Below are positions 1 to 11,529 of a stretch of 64,000 nt of DNA, piece by piece. The translations under genes were made by a program, and so were the position numbers. Origin of the DNA: Ottelia alismoides (lineage: Eukaryota > Streptophyta > Magnoliopsida > Alismatales > Hydrocharitaceae); contig JAZKJV010003126.1 in assembly GCA_037367405.1 (NCBI GenBank), positions 2,232,001 through 2,296,000 of the forward strand, given 5' to 3'. Under the pieces are notes generated by a model. It was not told the origin of the DNA, did not search any database, and saw only the letters and a list, made by a program, of their open reading frames with translations. Position 1 is the first letter of the stretch; each line of letters begins with the position of its first letter.

Positions 1-415
1 GGCGCAGGGTAGCCATGCTTCTCGTAACATGAGTCATCAGTGTGGCATAGGTGATTGCAATAGGTGCACTAGAAATCTGGTCAATTGGTGCACCGACCAC
101 GAACTCCATGCCCACTTAATTGTAAATATTCGCCTCTTCTACGAGATGTAGCCATGGTAGAAGTGGTGTAAAATATAGCATTTGAGGTGATAGACAAATG
201 CTTAATGAGACTACAGGCTTCCTCCATACAAGAAATGGAGGCTTCTGATAAAAGTTGAGATCCAGCAGCTAGAATAAATAGGAACACCCCAACTATGGTG
301 GTATTATTGTATAATTATTGTTGCTCCAGACTCATAGTAGGAGGGATATAGCTATGAAGTTTTTTCAGACATCCCTCGCAAGCTTAAGTAGAACATGAAG
401 GAAGTAAATAAACTA
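1..415 (-). pseudogene. Copia A gag, C-terminal half with zinc knuckle (broken)
   Basis: Capsid-like Gag protein remnant. Read on minus from 415 downward, in shifting frames, it matches the second half of the copia B gag: the LRGM-EK stretch, the MVG-LLAALDPEY stretch (as a decayed copy) and the segment before the nucleocapsid. At about 60-1 there is a perfect CCHC knuckle, C-TY-C-NHLC-H-TDDS-C (CX2CX4HX4C), followed by YEKHGYPA as in copia B. Several stops and frameshifts show it is not functional. It continues from 3346-3742 across the solo LTR, and pol would follow to the left of the window. Confidence 0.75.
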
Positions 416-421
416 CTTATG
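415..421. repeat. Target-site duplication of the solo LTR (left copy)
   Basis: ACTTATG at 415-421 recurs at 3346-3352. The 5-bp TSD is best read as ACTTA (415-419 and 3346-3350). The following TG at 420 is the first LTR base pair, and the same TG after the right copy belongs to gag. Confidence 0.7.
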
Positions 422-3345
422 AACTTCGCATCACAGAAACAGGGAAAATTAGCAAATTGATTGCATAAAGCATTGTATGTTCATCGTATAAACAAGAAAT
501 TTCAGCACAACGATTTGTACTTTGTGAAACCATTAAATTAGAGAAACTATTTTCCTAACAAGGTTTCTAATATTCTAATGAATATTAAGATGAGAACAGG
601 GTTACCTCTTGAAGTGTGAGTCTCTAAAGCAAGAGACCTTCCGAATCAAGTATGATCTGCAGTGTCTCTCTCGCGGACGTGGAGATGGATCGCATTACTT
701 CCGACGAACTTAGACGTCGTCTTCACGAACAGGGCTTGGAGAAGAGACATGTATGAGTTGTATATACTCAAGACTCTTCTCTTTCCTAAGGTACGAAATT
801 CTTAAGGGACTAGGATCTCCAAAACTCAAGTGAAGTAAAGAGAGAGTCTTACTCTACTTTTATACATTGTACATGCCTATTGAAGAGTCTTCTCTCCAAG
901 TAGGCTTGTGCAATGATGGCCCCATGGATTGTTGATCAAGGTCTTAATACCAATCCTTATTTAATAATGCAATTATCTTCTTATTTATCTCCAATTAATT
1001 TAAGTAATAAATCAATCAACAAATCAACAAAGAGTTCAATTCAAGGACTCTATATAGTGGTTCCATATGTCAATACATATGCCCAACAAATTCCATATAT
1101 GAAATGAGATTGTTGCTAATTTATTAATTGCTTAATCGATAAATAATGCAACAATATTAAGAGCCATGTTATCTATAGGACTCAATATAATGGTGTCATG
1201 TGTACAACCATTGTACACGCCCCATCTTGACTAAATATAGTCATGGTTGTTGCCTTTTATTTATCAATAAATTATTCTGATAATTATGTTATCAATATTG
1301 GAGAAATTATGGAATAGATCCCCATAGCTTATGAATCATATTCACAAACACAAAAAAATATAAATCCAATTTACATCTACGAAATTATTGTGAATCAAAT
1401 TCACCTATAATCATGTCTTAGAAATATTATGCAAATCGTATTTATATATATATGGGAAAAAGGAGCCTACCTCGGCGGGTGCACCTATAATCCCTACACC
1501 CGGCCTAATTTTTCATTATTTTTTGATTTTTTTGAAATGAAACCTTGGGGGATTTAGATCACCATGTATCACCATGTTGTCATTCCAAATTCAACTTATT
1601 CGAGACTTCTATCATCTCCATCAAGACTACCAAATTTTAACGGTCTCAGAATTGCTGAAATCGACCCTTTTTAGATGAACATGTTAGGAATGTTTGTTTT
1701 GCATGAAACTTGAAACACATATTCCCCTTAACATATTAAGTAAATCCCCCCAACTTTTATTTCAAAAAAAATAAAAAAATAGTCGAAAAATGGGGTGAGT
1801 GCAGGGAGTTTCCTCCACCCCAGGGTGCAGGCTCCCTGCCCCCTATATATATTATTTACATGAATCGTATTCATATAAATATTAATTATTGTGAATCATC
1901 ATTCATATTAATTAATGAAATATATTTTGTCAATCAAACAACAAAATACCCTTATAAAAAATAATAATAACAATTGTTACAACATTGACATCTTTAAGTA
2001 TGAGTCCTAATCTAATTAGGACTCATGAGATACAATGCAGATACTTGGAGATAATACTGGAGAGATGATATTATCCTTGTATAATGACTTGAAATATGGA
2101 TATCAATCCAATTTCAGGGTTTATATCATTTTTAGCTTGAATTGATATACTTTTATCAATTGGGCTCGAGTGGAACACTTAATACTCTGAATGAGCTCAA
2201 CGAGATGCAAACCACTGTATGTGAGCTCGAGAAAGTATCGGTGAGTTGAACCCAGCTTTCTTAACCATTTCTAATCAAAGTCCAAACTATTTGGAGCTTA
2301 GAAATGAGCTCAATAAGCTTATATATTTCTATTTCCATGATCATTTCTGTTTCCAATATTTGAACATTGAAATTGGAATTGGAAATTAGATTCAAATGAA
2401 TTGACATTTAATCCAATCAATTCTCAAATCATCAAGCTAAATGGAGTCAATAAAATCCATCATGTTTTATCACTCCCTCGGAATGGAAGTGCCATGGTAG
2501 ATGATCTACTATGATAGAGTTAACTCTAGGTATTCCTAATACTCATTTATCATACACAGTGGAAAAACTTTGATATATCTGAAGTTCAAACCCTAGTTTG
2601 ATTGTCTTCTTCAGATTAAATCAATATATCAATAAACTTTGATATATTCGGGCGACAATATTAATCATATACTTTCTAAAAGTATATACTAATATCTCAA
2701 ATTCGTGTCTTATTTCATAAACAAGACGACCATGCATGGAATTTATTTTGACCCCAAATTATCTCATGAGTGAGCAATGTCTCCGGTTCATCAATTATGA
2801 ACCTATATGATTCCTTTGAGAGATCATACATCTCATATGTCTTAATATGCGCACCAACACGTCGGTATATGGACCTTGGCTAGGTCACCAACCTATTGGT
2901 CTGTCAAACATGCATACTTAGGCTATGCATATCTGTCTTAGGTCAAAGGATGTGTGCATGATCGTGATAGTTACGATTCAGGTCTTAGTTTATCTCGACC
3001 TCATCAAGTTAACTCTTTGACTTGATTACTCCAACACTTCTGAATCGCTATTCCTATGTAGAGTACTTGCACCAAGTGGTCGGTTGGAAATCAGTCTACA
3101 AAGAAAGATTGTCATCTCTTTCTCAGACTGGAGATCTTTATTAAATATCACATGTTTGAAGTCAGATGTGTCCCCCCAGTTGCATGGTCTTCAATATGGC
3201 TATGGTACATAACCATAATTGTACAAAGGAACCTTACTAATAAAGTGCATTCATATTTATTTATTCATGTCATTCCAGGTGGACATGATAAAATAAGAAC
3301 TTTTATTGCATTAATGGGTCATCAAGAGCTTACAAGTCCAATAGA
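420..3345 (-). mobile_element. Solo LTR, 2.9 kb, long-LTR copia family (same family as copia C)
   Basis: A single LTR without internal sequence, lying on minus inside the copia A gag. Its reverse complement matches the 5' LTR of copia C (57191-59757) along its length: the TATTGGAC start, the GGTTATGTACCATAG block, the ACTTGATGAGG/GAGATAA block, and the CACACTT-AAGAGGTAAC block near its end. It starts TG at 420 and ends GA at 3345, where CA would be expected, flanked by ACTTA on both sides. No primer site or polypurine tract sits at either end, as expected for recombination between two LTRs of a former full element. Confidence 0.8.
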
Positions 3346-3742
3346 ACTTATGAAGAGGACGGATGTTCTGTTTCATATTAAAGATACCAAATTGGAACTT
3401 GATCACTTTCACTTCATTTTGCCCTTGAGAGTATGTGGTGGCCAATATATCCCACATAGCCTAGGTTGTCGGCTGAGTGATGATGTTGTTGGCAATGTCC
3501 GTGGTTAGAGTCCCGAAAAGCCAAACACATGCCCAGGCATCATCTTATTTCCTAGAGGCATTGACACAGATTCTATCAGCAAGCTCAGGCTCGGTTAGAA
3601 TATACTCCTTATTTTGGCTCTGCATGATGCTCGTAAACTGCATTGCCAACAACTCATAGTTCGTGTCATTCATCTAGACAATGGAACATGGGATTTTGAA
3701 TGCCTCAGATGAAGAAAAGACATCAACTTTCTGATCAGCCAT
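3346..3742 (-). pseudogene. Copia A gag, N-terminal half (broken)
   Basis: Starts at ATG 3742 on minus with MADQKVDVFSSSEAF, aligning to MSESKVDIPSIGVF of copia B gag. It then follows it closely: TNYEL-AMQF, ILTE-ELADR, TTDIANNIITQPTT-AMWDILATTYSQG, and FNMKQNIRPLHK at the breakpoint. In-frame stops interrupt it (for example after IV and after ASRK). At 3346 the solo LTR cuts the frame; the rest of gag resumes at 415. Confidence 0.8.
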
Positions 3743-3808
3743 GATGAAAGAGGAAGCACAGAGGGATAAAAATGGATTGGATCTGATGTTGAGCACCTGT
3801 TCATATAC
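3743..3808 (-). other. Copia A leader fragment next to gag
   Basis: Sixty-six bases directly 5' of the copia A gag ATG (minus reading), ending in TATAC, the target-site duplication of the next inserted element. It continues at 6455-6475 and then at 20559. Confidence 0.6.
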
Positions 3809-4109
3809 TGTTAGAAAATTGCATTGCAGAAGCGAAATGATAAACAGAGCATAAAGAACAGAAATATAGACATGGAAACACCATGATTTTACGTGGAACC
3901 CTACTCCGTGAAGAGCGGGATAAAACCACGGGAGAAGCCCTCAAAGGGGCATGTTATGCATTGCACTTTCTCAACTGATACAGGCTGGGGCTCCTTATAT
4001 AGCCTTCACACAGCCTCCAAGTCCCACCACTGGACAACGTGGGACTAAACAACTGGATGGGGTAAATGGATCCTGAATACAATAGGCGCACATAACAAAT
4101 ACTCCAACA
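3809..4109 (-). repeat. 3' LTR of the non-autonomous element
   Basis: 301 bp, TG...CA. Shares with the right LTR the TATA-like GGCTATATAAGGAGCC (minus reading) and nearly all of its sequence. It lacks two short segments present in the right copy, one of about 9 bp and one of roughly 20 bp. Confidence 0.9.
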
Positions 4110-4124
4110 CTCCCCCTCAAGTTG
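4110..4124 (-). promoter_or_regulatory. Polypurine tract of the non-autonomous element
   Basis: Read on minus, ACTTGAGGGGGAG directly precedes the TGTTGGAGT start of the 3' LTR. This is the usual plus-strand primer of copia elements. Confidence 0.85.
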
Positions 4125-6110
4125 GAGCATGCAATGCTCAGCTTGGACAAACAAACAGAAAGAAACTCAACTCACGCTACAGGATGCTACGGACAATATC
4201 AACTCAACGCGCACACTGCTGCAGTCGAGGACGTTGCTTCTCATGTCGTGCAGGTGAGGAGGACGAATGGGCTGGAGTGTGAGTCAATTGAAGACTCGGA
4301 ATCTGATCATCGAGTCTGAAACTGCGCCTGGAGTCTCCTCGTCGAAGAACTGGGTCTCTCCCATATGGCTCATAGAATGGTGCTCTACTCTGGAGTACCT
4401 ATGATACCACATGAAAACTCTGGCCTGACAACAAGAAGAATGATGGGGACCACGAAACTGAAGATCGTACACTCGTGCGTGTCTAAAACTAACGACTCGG
4501 AACCATGATCGTCGAGTCTGAAACCGAACTGTAGAGTCTGATCATTTGGCTGGTCTGGAGACTGATATCTGAATCTGGATCAAGACCTCTGACTCTACAC
4601 CATACTCCCCCTTTCTCCCATACTTGTTGGAAAACATGGACGTCGACTAAGTTCGGAGAAGACAATATAAATAGGGAGAAAACATACTCAAATGCCGATT
4701 TCAATTTTTCTTTTTTTTTCTCGGCTTCTCAAAAAAAATTTAAGCCGTTTCGTTTTTTATGGCTTTTCAAATCATTTTTTTCCAATATGCGTACGGCTCT
4801 TTTTTTATGTACGCGCCTTTTTTTTTAACAAGCTTCTCCTTTTTTTGCAATTACATATGACTTTTTTTATAATCATTTTTTATATGGCCCATAGGGTCCA
4901 AAAACAGCCCACAGCCTCAATCGGGCTTTTCAAACAACTTTTTTTTAAGTGGACCCGCAACCCTAGGGTTCCCCTATACGGGAACCCTCTTCATGAAGTA
5001 GCCCCCGCCCCCCGATGGGGGGTTTCACGCCGCCGTTGGAAGCTCGCCGCCTGGAGATCGGGTCGAAGATGCGTGCACCTGGAGGTCGGGTCGTATGGGC
5101 GCTGCGTGCACCTGGAGGTCGGGTCGAAGGGCGGTGTTGCTAGGGAGCTTCGGCACAGGTGGTTGCCTGGATAGGATCGCACGCGCGGAGGCTCGAAGGT
5201 GGTCGGTGTTGCTCGGAGAGGCGGAAGGAGATGCGCCTGGACACGGGTATGTGCCAGATACACCAAGGAGATGCGCCTGCTCGGGGGTAGTCGTACCGCC
5301 GTACATATGAAGAACAGCGACCCCTTGGTGTTGGGCACCGCATTCGCCATGGATTGAAGAACTGCGGCCATCGCCGCCTGGAACCTACGCGCTGACTGGA
5401 GGCGCGATCGCAAGTTTGGGGTGGCGGCGCATGCGATGAGATTTCGCGGGTTAGGGCTTGGGGCTCAAGGGTGCTGTGCCGAAATGCCCTTGCAGGAGAT
5501 GAGGAAGACATCGCCTTGTCTGTGCCATCGTCTCAAATTTATGCTGCGGAGATGAAACTGACGCTTGGAAGGTCGTCGCCTTCCTGTACTTGCTGGAGAT
5601 GCGCCATGGAGTATCGCCAGGAGGGTGCAAGTTGTGGTTGGTCTGCAGCACTGCGGGATTCATTTGTTGCATGCGCGAGATCCGAAGGGAGCGCCGCCAA
5701 AGGTATTGCTTGCTAGAGGTCCGGCGCAAGGCTCCGCCTGAAGCGGTTCGGGTGTTGCGAAGCCATGGCTGAGAGGAACCTGTAGGGTTCTGAAGGCCTG
5801 GATAACTTGCTGCACTTTTTTTCGCTGATCTGCATCTCCAGATCTGCAACGGTAGTCGCTTGGAGAATCTTCATCTGAGAAAAATGATAACCGCCTGGTG
5901 GAACCGCGCAGGGGTGCGCCGCACGGAGCGGTGGGACATGATCTTCACGGAAATCGATGATGCCTCCGGATTAAGGGTTTTTCAGTAAAACCCTAGAATA
6001 ATGAATCTTTTAATCTTGAATAAATGACGAATGTAATAATCTCCAAGAACTACAAACGGCTCTCAAACAAATGACGAACGAACGTAAAAAAAATCCTCGA
6101 GAATCGACCC
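4125..6110 (-). other. Interior of the non-autonomous element, no retroviral genes
   Basis: Mosaic interior. 4125-4690 holds repeated GACTCGGA / CGAGTCTGAAAC-type motifs. 4690-4960 is a run of T-rich tracts separated by short CGGCTTCTC-like spacers. 5000-5990 is GC-rich and open in several frames, with recurring CAGGCGCATCTCC-like motifs (minus reading). I recognise no protein. It could be a captured host fragment or noncoding packaging sequence; none of the overlapping frames is preferred. Confidence 0.6.
5050..5136. repeat. Three tandem 28-33 bp units
   Basis: Units begin CCTGGAG(A/G)TCGGGTCG at 5050, 5078 and 5111 and end GCGTGCA (first two) or GCGGTG. They lie in the GC-rich half of the interior. 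Confidence 0.8.
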
Positions 6111-6122
6111 GCTCTGATACCA
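6111..6122 (-). promoter_or_regulatory. tRNA-iMet primer-binding site of the non-autonomous element
   Basis: Reads TGGTATCAGAGC on minus, immediately after the LTR that ends at 6123. It matches the plant initiator-tRNA 3' end. Confidence 0.9.
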
Positions 6123-6449
6123 TGTTAGAACATTGCATGCGGAAGCGAAATGATAAACAGAGCATAAAGAATAGAAATATAGACATGGAAACACCATGAT
6201 TTTACGTGGAACCCTACTCCGTGAGGAGCGGGATGAAACCACGGGAGAAGCCCTCAAAGGGGCATGTTATGCATTGCACTTTCTCAACTGATACATGAGG
6301 TCGGGGGCTCCTTATATAGCCTTCACACAGCCTCCAAGTCCCACCACTGGACAATGTGGGACTAAACAACTGGATGGGGTAAATGGATCCTGGAGGGATC
6401 CATTTACCCTCCTACAACACAATAGGCGCACATAACAAATACTCCAACA
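6123..6449 (-). repeat. 5' LTR of the non-autonomous element
   Basis: 327 bp, TG...CA, with the TATA-like GGCTATATAAGGAGCC (minus reading), and a short direct duplication around GGATCCTGGAGGGATCC that the other LTR lacks. Confidence 0.9.
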
Positions 6450-6475
6450 TATACAACTTAGAGCATAACGAGAGG

Positions 6476-6631
6476 TGTAGAGATTTATGTTATGTTATGT
6501 TATGTTATTATGTACCGTTTCATATTTTCTATTTTTCTTCTGTACTCTTATGTAATTTACCCATGGGTTCTCTCTATATAAGGGAGCCTAGGGTTCTATG
6601 GAATAAACAGTTTTACTCATTTCGACCAACA
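6476..6631 (+). repeat. 5' LTR of copia B (156 bp)
   Basis: TGTAGAGATTTATG...CCAACA with a (TTATG)n stretch and a TATA-like CTCTATATAAGGG. It carries one more TTATG unit than the 3' LTR and differs from it at a handful of other bases. Confidence 0.93.
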
Positions 6632-6644
6632 TGGTATCTGAGCC
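6632..6644 (+). promoter_or_regulatory. tRNA-iMet primer-binding site of copia B
   Basis: TGGTATCTGAGCC directly follows the LTR; one mismatch to TGGTATCAGAGCC. Confidence 0.85.
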
Positions 6645-7003
6645 AAAACCCTAACCCTAACCCTCATCCTGCCGCCCCCCCCCCTCTCTCGGTGGCGCTG
6701 CCCACTCATCTCGTCGCCGCCCCTCTTCCCTGCCGCCCCCCCTTCCGCATCTCCGTCAAGCCCGCAGGCCCTTTCCATCCCCCGACGCTCCTTCCAGCCC
6801 GCAGGCCCCCTTCCGTAGCTCCTCTCTTCCGTCGGCCCCTTCCAGTCCCCGGCGGTACCTTTCAGCCCCGCTCCCCCCCACGGTCGGCCACTATCTCGTC
6901 ATGGATTTGAGTGCATAAAAGTCTACATATACACTCAAATCCTATCAAGTTTATGTAGAAACCGGTTTCTTGTCTACAATCCATGGTTTTCGTCTCCGGC
7001 AAG

Positions 7004-7800
7004 ATGTCAGAAAGTAAAGTCGATATACCCTCCATAGGCGTATTCAAAGGTCCAGCGCCGATAGTCAAGATGGATGGGACGAACTATGAGCTCTGGGCGA
7101 TGCAGTTTATGAGTCTCATAAAGTCGAACGGTAAGAAGCATATACTTACCGAGGATGAGCCAGCAGAGAAGACTGGGATCTATGCCTCCTGGGAGGCCGA
7201 TGATTCTTATACCAAGGTTTGGCTATCAGGAACATTGTCGATGGAGATTACCAATGATGTCCTCCATCAGACGACCGCCAAGGCGATGTGGGTTATTCTG
7301 GCTGCCACATATTCACAGGCGCGGAACAAGACCAAGATGTTACAGCTCCAGCATGATATTTTTACAATGAAGCAGAATGGGCAGCCGCTTCACTCTTTGT
7401 ACACGTCCCTGCGGGGGATGTTTGAGAAACTATATAGCACTATACCACTCACGGTGACTCCAGAGCAGCAGAAGACCTTCCGGAATGCTACCATGGTGGG
7501 CATACTACTAGCAGCACTTGATCCTGAGTATGAGGCAGCCTGCTCTCAGATACTTGTCGATGCTACTATTCCTCCTTTGGAGGAAGTTTACCGGAGGCTC
7601 AGTCGCATCTCTGTTTCTTCCAGTACATCTCTCCACCCCCGTCGACGATGGTGGTATCGCGAGGAAAAGGTGGTCAGACTTCCTTTCGTGGACGTGGACC
7701 TCGTGGCCGAGGAGGTCGTTTTCGCCAACCGTGTTCTTTCTGTCATCGCACAGTCACTCAGAGGATATATGCTACTCTAAACATGGGTTTCCAGCATCGG
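7004..7800 (+). pseudogene. Copia B gag (capsid plus nucleocapsid), frameshifted
   Basis: Starts at ATG 7004 (MSESKVDIPSIGVF; an in-frame ATG at 6983 is also possible). The capsid part runs intact to the LEEVYRRLSRISVSS stretch at about 7620. There a frameshift moves the RGRG-rich segment to another frame. At about 7755 a further one-base loss cuts the zinc knuckle (CSFC, then H, then EDIC YSKHGFP in a third frame), a CX2CX4HX4C knuckle when the lost base is allowed for. The protein packages element RNA into virus-like particles. It is the closest relative of the copia A gag in this window. Confidence 0.88.
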
Positions 7801-8204
7801 CGCGTGTAGCCGAGCATGTTACATCTCAGTCGGCATCCACTACAGATCACCGGTTCGAAGAGCTTGTGGCGCGTCTGCGTGATATTATGCCGCAATCATC
7901 TACTGATTCTCCAGGTGGATCTTCAGATGTTGCCGCTACAGCATTTGTCAGTACTTCTGCTGCTGCCAGTACCTCAGGTAGTGCTACTGCCTTTACATCT
8001 TGTCATGATCTCTCAGATTGGATTATGGATTCTGGTGCCACCTATCACCTCTGTCGTGACAGAGATAGACTTGAGTCATACAGGGACATCCCACCTAGAC
8101 GCTCAGTGCTCATAGCTGATGGGACTCATTCCCCCATCATTTGGATAGGGGGAGAACACCTTGTCACCTTCTATGCATCTACAGAATGTTCTACATGCTA
8201 CTGA
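7800..8204 (+). pseudogene. Copia B protease segment
   Basis: Contains DWIMDSGATYHL at about 8015-8050, the DSGA active-site motif of copia aspartic proteases, with an acidic/Ser-Thr-rich spacer upstream. A frameshift near 8160 moves the protease C-terminal half (NVLHATEFSMNLLSISQI) to another frame, which then reads on to 8547. The protease would cut the Gag-Pol polyprotein. Confidence 0.85.
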
Positions 8205-9330
8205 GTTTTCCATGAATTTATTATCCATTAGTCAGATTACGAAGGATTTGCACTGTCGTGCTATATTTGACCCATCGTCTTTCATTTTTCAGGATATACT
8301 AATGGGTAGGGTGATTGGATGTGGCTCTGAGCAGAATGGTCCCTATCGTCTGGTCCGGAATTCATATGCTGGCTTCTCTTCCCATTCAGCCAGATCAGTC
8401 TCTCTGTACACCTGGCATCTTCGCTTTGGTCACTCCCGCTCCAGAAAATGCGACATCTCTTGCCTCAGATCTCTCCGAGTGCGTCGTTTCGTTGTGAAGC
8501 TTGTCAGTTGGGAAAGCATCATCGTTCTAGCTTCCCTAGTCGTCTGAGTCGGAGCAGTAGCTCCCCATTTGAGTTGTTTCATATTGATATTTGGGGTCCG
8601 AGTCGTGTACCTGATCATCAGGGACACAGATTCTATTTAGTTGTAGTTGATGACTTTTCTTGTGTATCTTGGGTTTTTCTTTTAAAGAATAAATCTGAAG
8701 CAGGGGATGCTATTAAAAATCTTATCAGTGAAGTGTAGAATGTTTTTTTTTCTACTGCCAAATATGTTCGTACGGATAATGCATTGGAATTCTGCACTCG
8801 TTCTCACTCCCAGTTTCTTTCGTCCAAAGGTATTATTCATCAAACCACCTGTGCTTACATATCTCACAGAATGGAGTGGCAGAGAGAAAACATCGTCACC
8901 TTCTTGATATCACTCGAACCCTGCTAATCCAGAGTTGTGCGCCTATCACCTTTTGGGGGGATGTTGTCCTTACAGCCTGCTACATGGTCAATCGCGTGCC
9001 GTCCTCTGTTCTTGGTGAGAAAATTCCTCTTTCCGTTATTTTCCCTGATAAGGAATTATTTTCACTTACTCCTCGTGTCTTTGGTATTGTTGCCTTTGTT
9101 CACCACTTGTCTCCTGGACTTGACAAACTCTCTCCTAGAGTCGTCAAGTGTGTCTTTGTAGGTTACTCTCGGACTCAGAAGGGTTGTCGTTGTTATAACC
9201 CCATAAACAAGAAATATTTTGTCAGTGCTGACGTTACATTTTTGAGTCCGTTATGTACTTCTCCCCTGCAGGTGACAGGTTGGTCTCTTCCACATCTAAT
9301 GATGATGTCTATGTTCCTCCTCCTCCTAGT
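8161..9330 (+). pseudogene. Copia B GAG-pre-integrase and integrase, multiply frameshifted
   Basis: The pre-integrase motif YTWHLRFGHS is at about 8408. Frameshift near 8450, then C-ACQLGKHHRS, and the catalytic core with FHIDIWGP (first Asp, about 8585), VRTDNALEF (second Asp, about 8770) and NGVAERKHRHLLDITRTLL (Glu, about 8880), each in a different frame. A stop at about 8736 and further shifts break it. The C-terminal part (FWGDVVLTACYMVNRVPSS, VFVGYS-QKG) follows to about 9260. All three D,D,E positions are still visible, so decay is by indels rather than by loss of the domain. Confidence 0.87.
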
Positions 9331-9933
9331 CTGAGTCAACCTGCGTCCAATCCAGTTCTAGTTGGCACGCCACCACCATCACGACCACCACCACCACCTC
9401 CTCCATAACCACCTATCCCGCCATTACCTAAATTCTATACACGTTGGTCAGGTCCTGCTCAGACTACACGTCAAGCATCCATCACGCCTCAGGTATGTTC
9501 AAATGCTATTACTAATGATCGGTCAGATAATGTGCATGTGCAGGATTCTTCGTTGCAGGAGGAGGATGCACCATCGAGTACAATGGACAGTGACCTTGAT
9601 GTTCCTATTGCTATTCCGAAGCAGAAACGGACTTGCGTGTCTTATCTATTTGCTTCCCAGGTTTCCTTTCACCGTCTCACAGGTGACTTTCAGAGGTTTG
9701 CTGCAGCTTTGTCTTCCGTGGAGATACCACGGACTTATCAAGAGGCTATGAAAATTGACTGCTGGAGATTGGCTATGGAAGAAGAAATGCATGCTTTACA
9801 GTCCCGTGATACATAGAGCCTAGTTACCGCTACATCAGACGCATCTATTGGTAGCTGCAAATGAGTGTTCACAGTTAAATACCATACAGATGGTAGTCTT
9901 GATCGGTACAAGGCAAGACTTGTTGCGAGAGGT
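9331..9933 (+). pseudogene. Copia B linker and start of reverse transcriptase
   Basis: Pro/His-rich linker, then FHRLTGDFQRFAAALSS and PRTYQEAMKIDCWRLAMEEEMHALQ at about 9730-9810, the conserved entry to copia RT. An in-frame stop follows at about 9815, then the frame shifts to WVFTVKYHTDGSLDRYKARLVARGF. The reading then breaks at the LINE insertion and resumes at 15744. Confidence 0.87.
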
Positions 9934-10103
9934 TTCACACAAACCTTTTTTTTTTCGAAGCCAAGAAAAAGGGGGATACACTCAGTGGTGTTCACCCCAA
10001 TATATTAGATACGAAAGGGGGTCGAAGTTACAAAAACACGGAAAGCCCACAAAAGGAAGCGATAAAGCCTCCAGTCGGGGTAAGGAAAAACCAAAAAGGA
10101 GAA

Positions 10104-11517
10104 TCAGCTACCACTCCAGTCGTCCACCAACCCAGCCGCGAGAATGAGCACGTTCTCCTTGTAGAAACGTTGCGCGGAGAAAATGGCCTCGTTACGACTA
10201 AGCCAAATCGACCATAATCTTGCCACCGGTGTCAAGAGCCGCCTTTTATCCGTATGCATGTTCACAAAGAGCTAATCACAGAAGGCCTCCACATCACTAG
10301 CTCGCACCCAAGCCACAAGCGGGTCTTCCCAAAGCCCACGAACCATAGGGCACTCAAAGAGAACATGAACAAGGGATTCCACATCCGAATCACACAGCAC
10401 GCAGATATTAGAGACAGAATGCATCATCCTGGAGCAGCGATCTCTCGTCGGAAGCCTCTTTCTGCGGACCAGCCATAAGAAGAAAACAATGCGCAAGGGC
10501 AGACCCATCCTCCATAAAAAACAACAGTCTCTCACCAAGGAGTCAGAGCGAGCAGGCGGAACCGCAAGTAACCCATCATAGGCCTTCCGAATCGAAAAGC
10601 CACCGTCCCTCCATACCCAATGATCCATACCCTCGGAAGGTGTAACCGCATCACCAAGGACGTCCATAAGGTCAAGAAAGTCAGCTAACCTCTGATCCAA
10701 AAAATTCGCCCCAAAGCGAGGGCACCAACAATCATTCTCCCAGCAACAAGCAACCGAGGCATCCTTATCCTCCGCTAATGCAAAGAGACGCGGGAAACGG
10801 ACATAAAAGGGATCCCCCCCAACCAGTTGTCCTTCCAGAATAGAAGGCACGGCCGTTTCCCAGCACAGGTTTAAAACTCGCCCGATTCCTCAAGAAGACC
10901 TCCTGAACACCACGCCAGAAAGGAGAGCGAGCACGCACCACCCCCAACCTGTCCTCCCCTGCCCATTCCGCCCCATAAAGCTCCCTCAGAACATCAACAA
11001 AGAAATTTCCGCCCCTTCCCCAAACTCTGCTCGCCCACTTAAGAAATAAGGCATCATTGATCAACTTGAGGCGCCTAGCACCCAACCCCCCCTCCTGCTT
11101 CCCCCTCGCCACCTCCTCCCAAGCGACAAGGTGAAACCCCCTCCCCGCCGCACTCGACTTCCCCCACAGAAACCTCTTGAAACAAGACTCAAGTCTCCGA
11201 CAAATCCCAGTTGGCAAACGACGGGTAGACAAAAAATGCACCGGAATAGCAGCAAGAACCGACCGAAGTAGGACCAGCCTTCCGCCCTTCGAAAGGAGCG
11301 CCGCGCGCCAACCCGCCAGTCTCGCCTCCACCTTCTCAACGACCACACCCCAGTCCCTAAGTCTGGGTCTCCCGACCCCCAACGGGAGACCAAGGTAGTC
11401 AATCGGCAACACCCCCGGATCAGACCCCAGAATCCTCCCACATTCAAGCGCCAAATCCACCGACAAGCCAAAAGGAATAACCTTTGATTTGGCACCATTA
11501 ATGAGCAGCCCCGACAA
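10104..11517 (-). pseudogene. LINE ORF2, thumb and C-terminal zf-RVT region
   Basis: Continues from LLINGAKSKVIPFG at 11517 through YLGLPLGVGRP, LSKGGRLVLLRSVLAAIPVHFLS and FLWGKS, to the C-terminal region with FSIRKAYDGL, FLWRMGLPLRIVFFLWLV, the C-x2-C pair in NICVLCDSDVESLVHVLFECP, and IWLSRNEAIF. The stop is at 10104-10106. One frame change near 10850. No RNase H domain follows, unlike some plant L1 families. Confidence 0.88.
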
Positions 11518-11529
11518 CTCCCTAAAGAG

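Larger units (their letters stand above)
3809..6449 (-). mobile_element. Complete non-autonomous copia-type LTR element, 2641 bp (TRIM/LARD-like)
   Basis: Two near-identical LTRs (3809-4109 and 6123-6449) start TGTTAGAA and end ACTCCAACA. They are flanked by the 5-bp duplication TATAC at 3804-3808 and 6450-6454. On minus, a tRNA-iMet primer site adjoins the right LTR and a polypurine tract adjoins the left one, so transcription runs right to left. The 2 kb interior has no gag, protease, integrase or RT motif in any frame, so the element must have moved with enzymes of another copia element. It sits in the leader of copia A. Confidence 0.9.

Noticed and set aside
4692..5413. Frames of 140-160 codons in the interior of the 2.6 kb element
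   Set aside because: They run through T-tracts and a tandem repeat, without motifs, and compete with similar frames on the other strand.
6645..6666. CCCTAACCCTAACCCT next to the copia B primer site, telomere-like
   Set aside because: Only three six-base units, and CCCTAA-like leaders after the primer site are ordinary in copia elements; plant telomeres use seven-base units.
6383..6910. 175-codon plus frame over the copia B 5' LTR and leader
   Set aside because: It starts in the 2.6 kb element, crosses two LTR boundaries and the primer site; not a gene.
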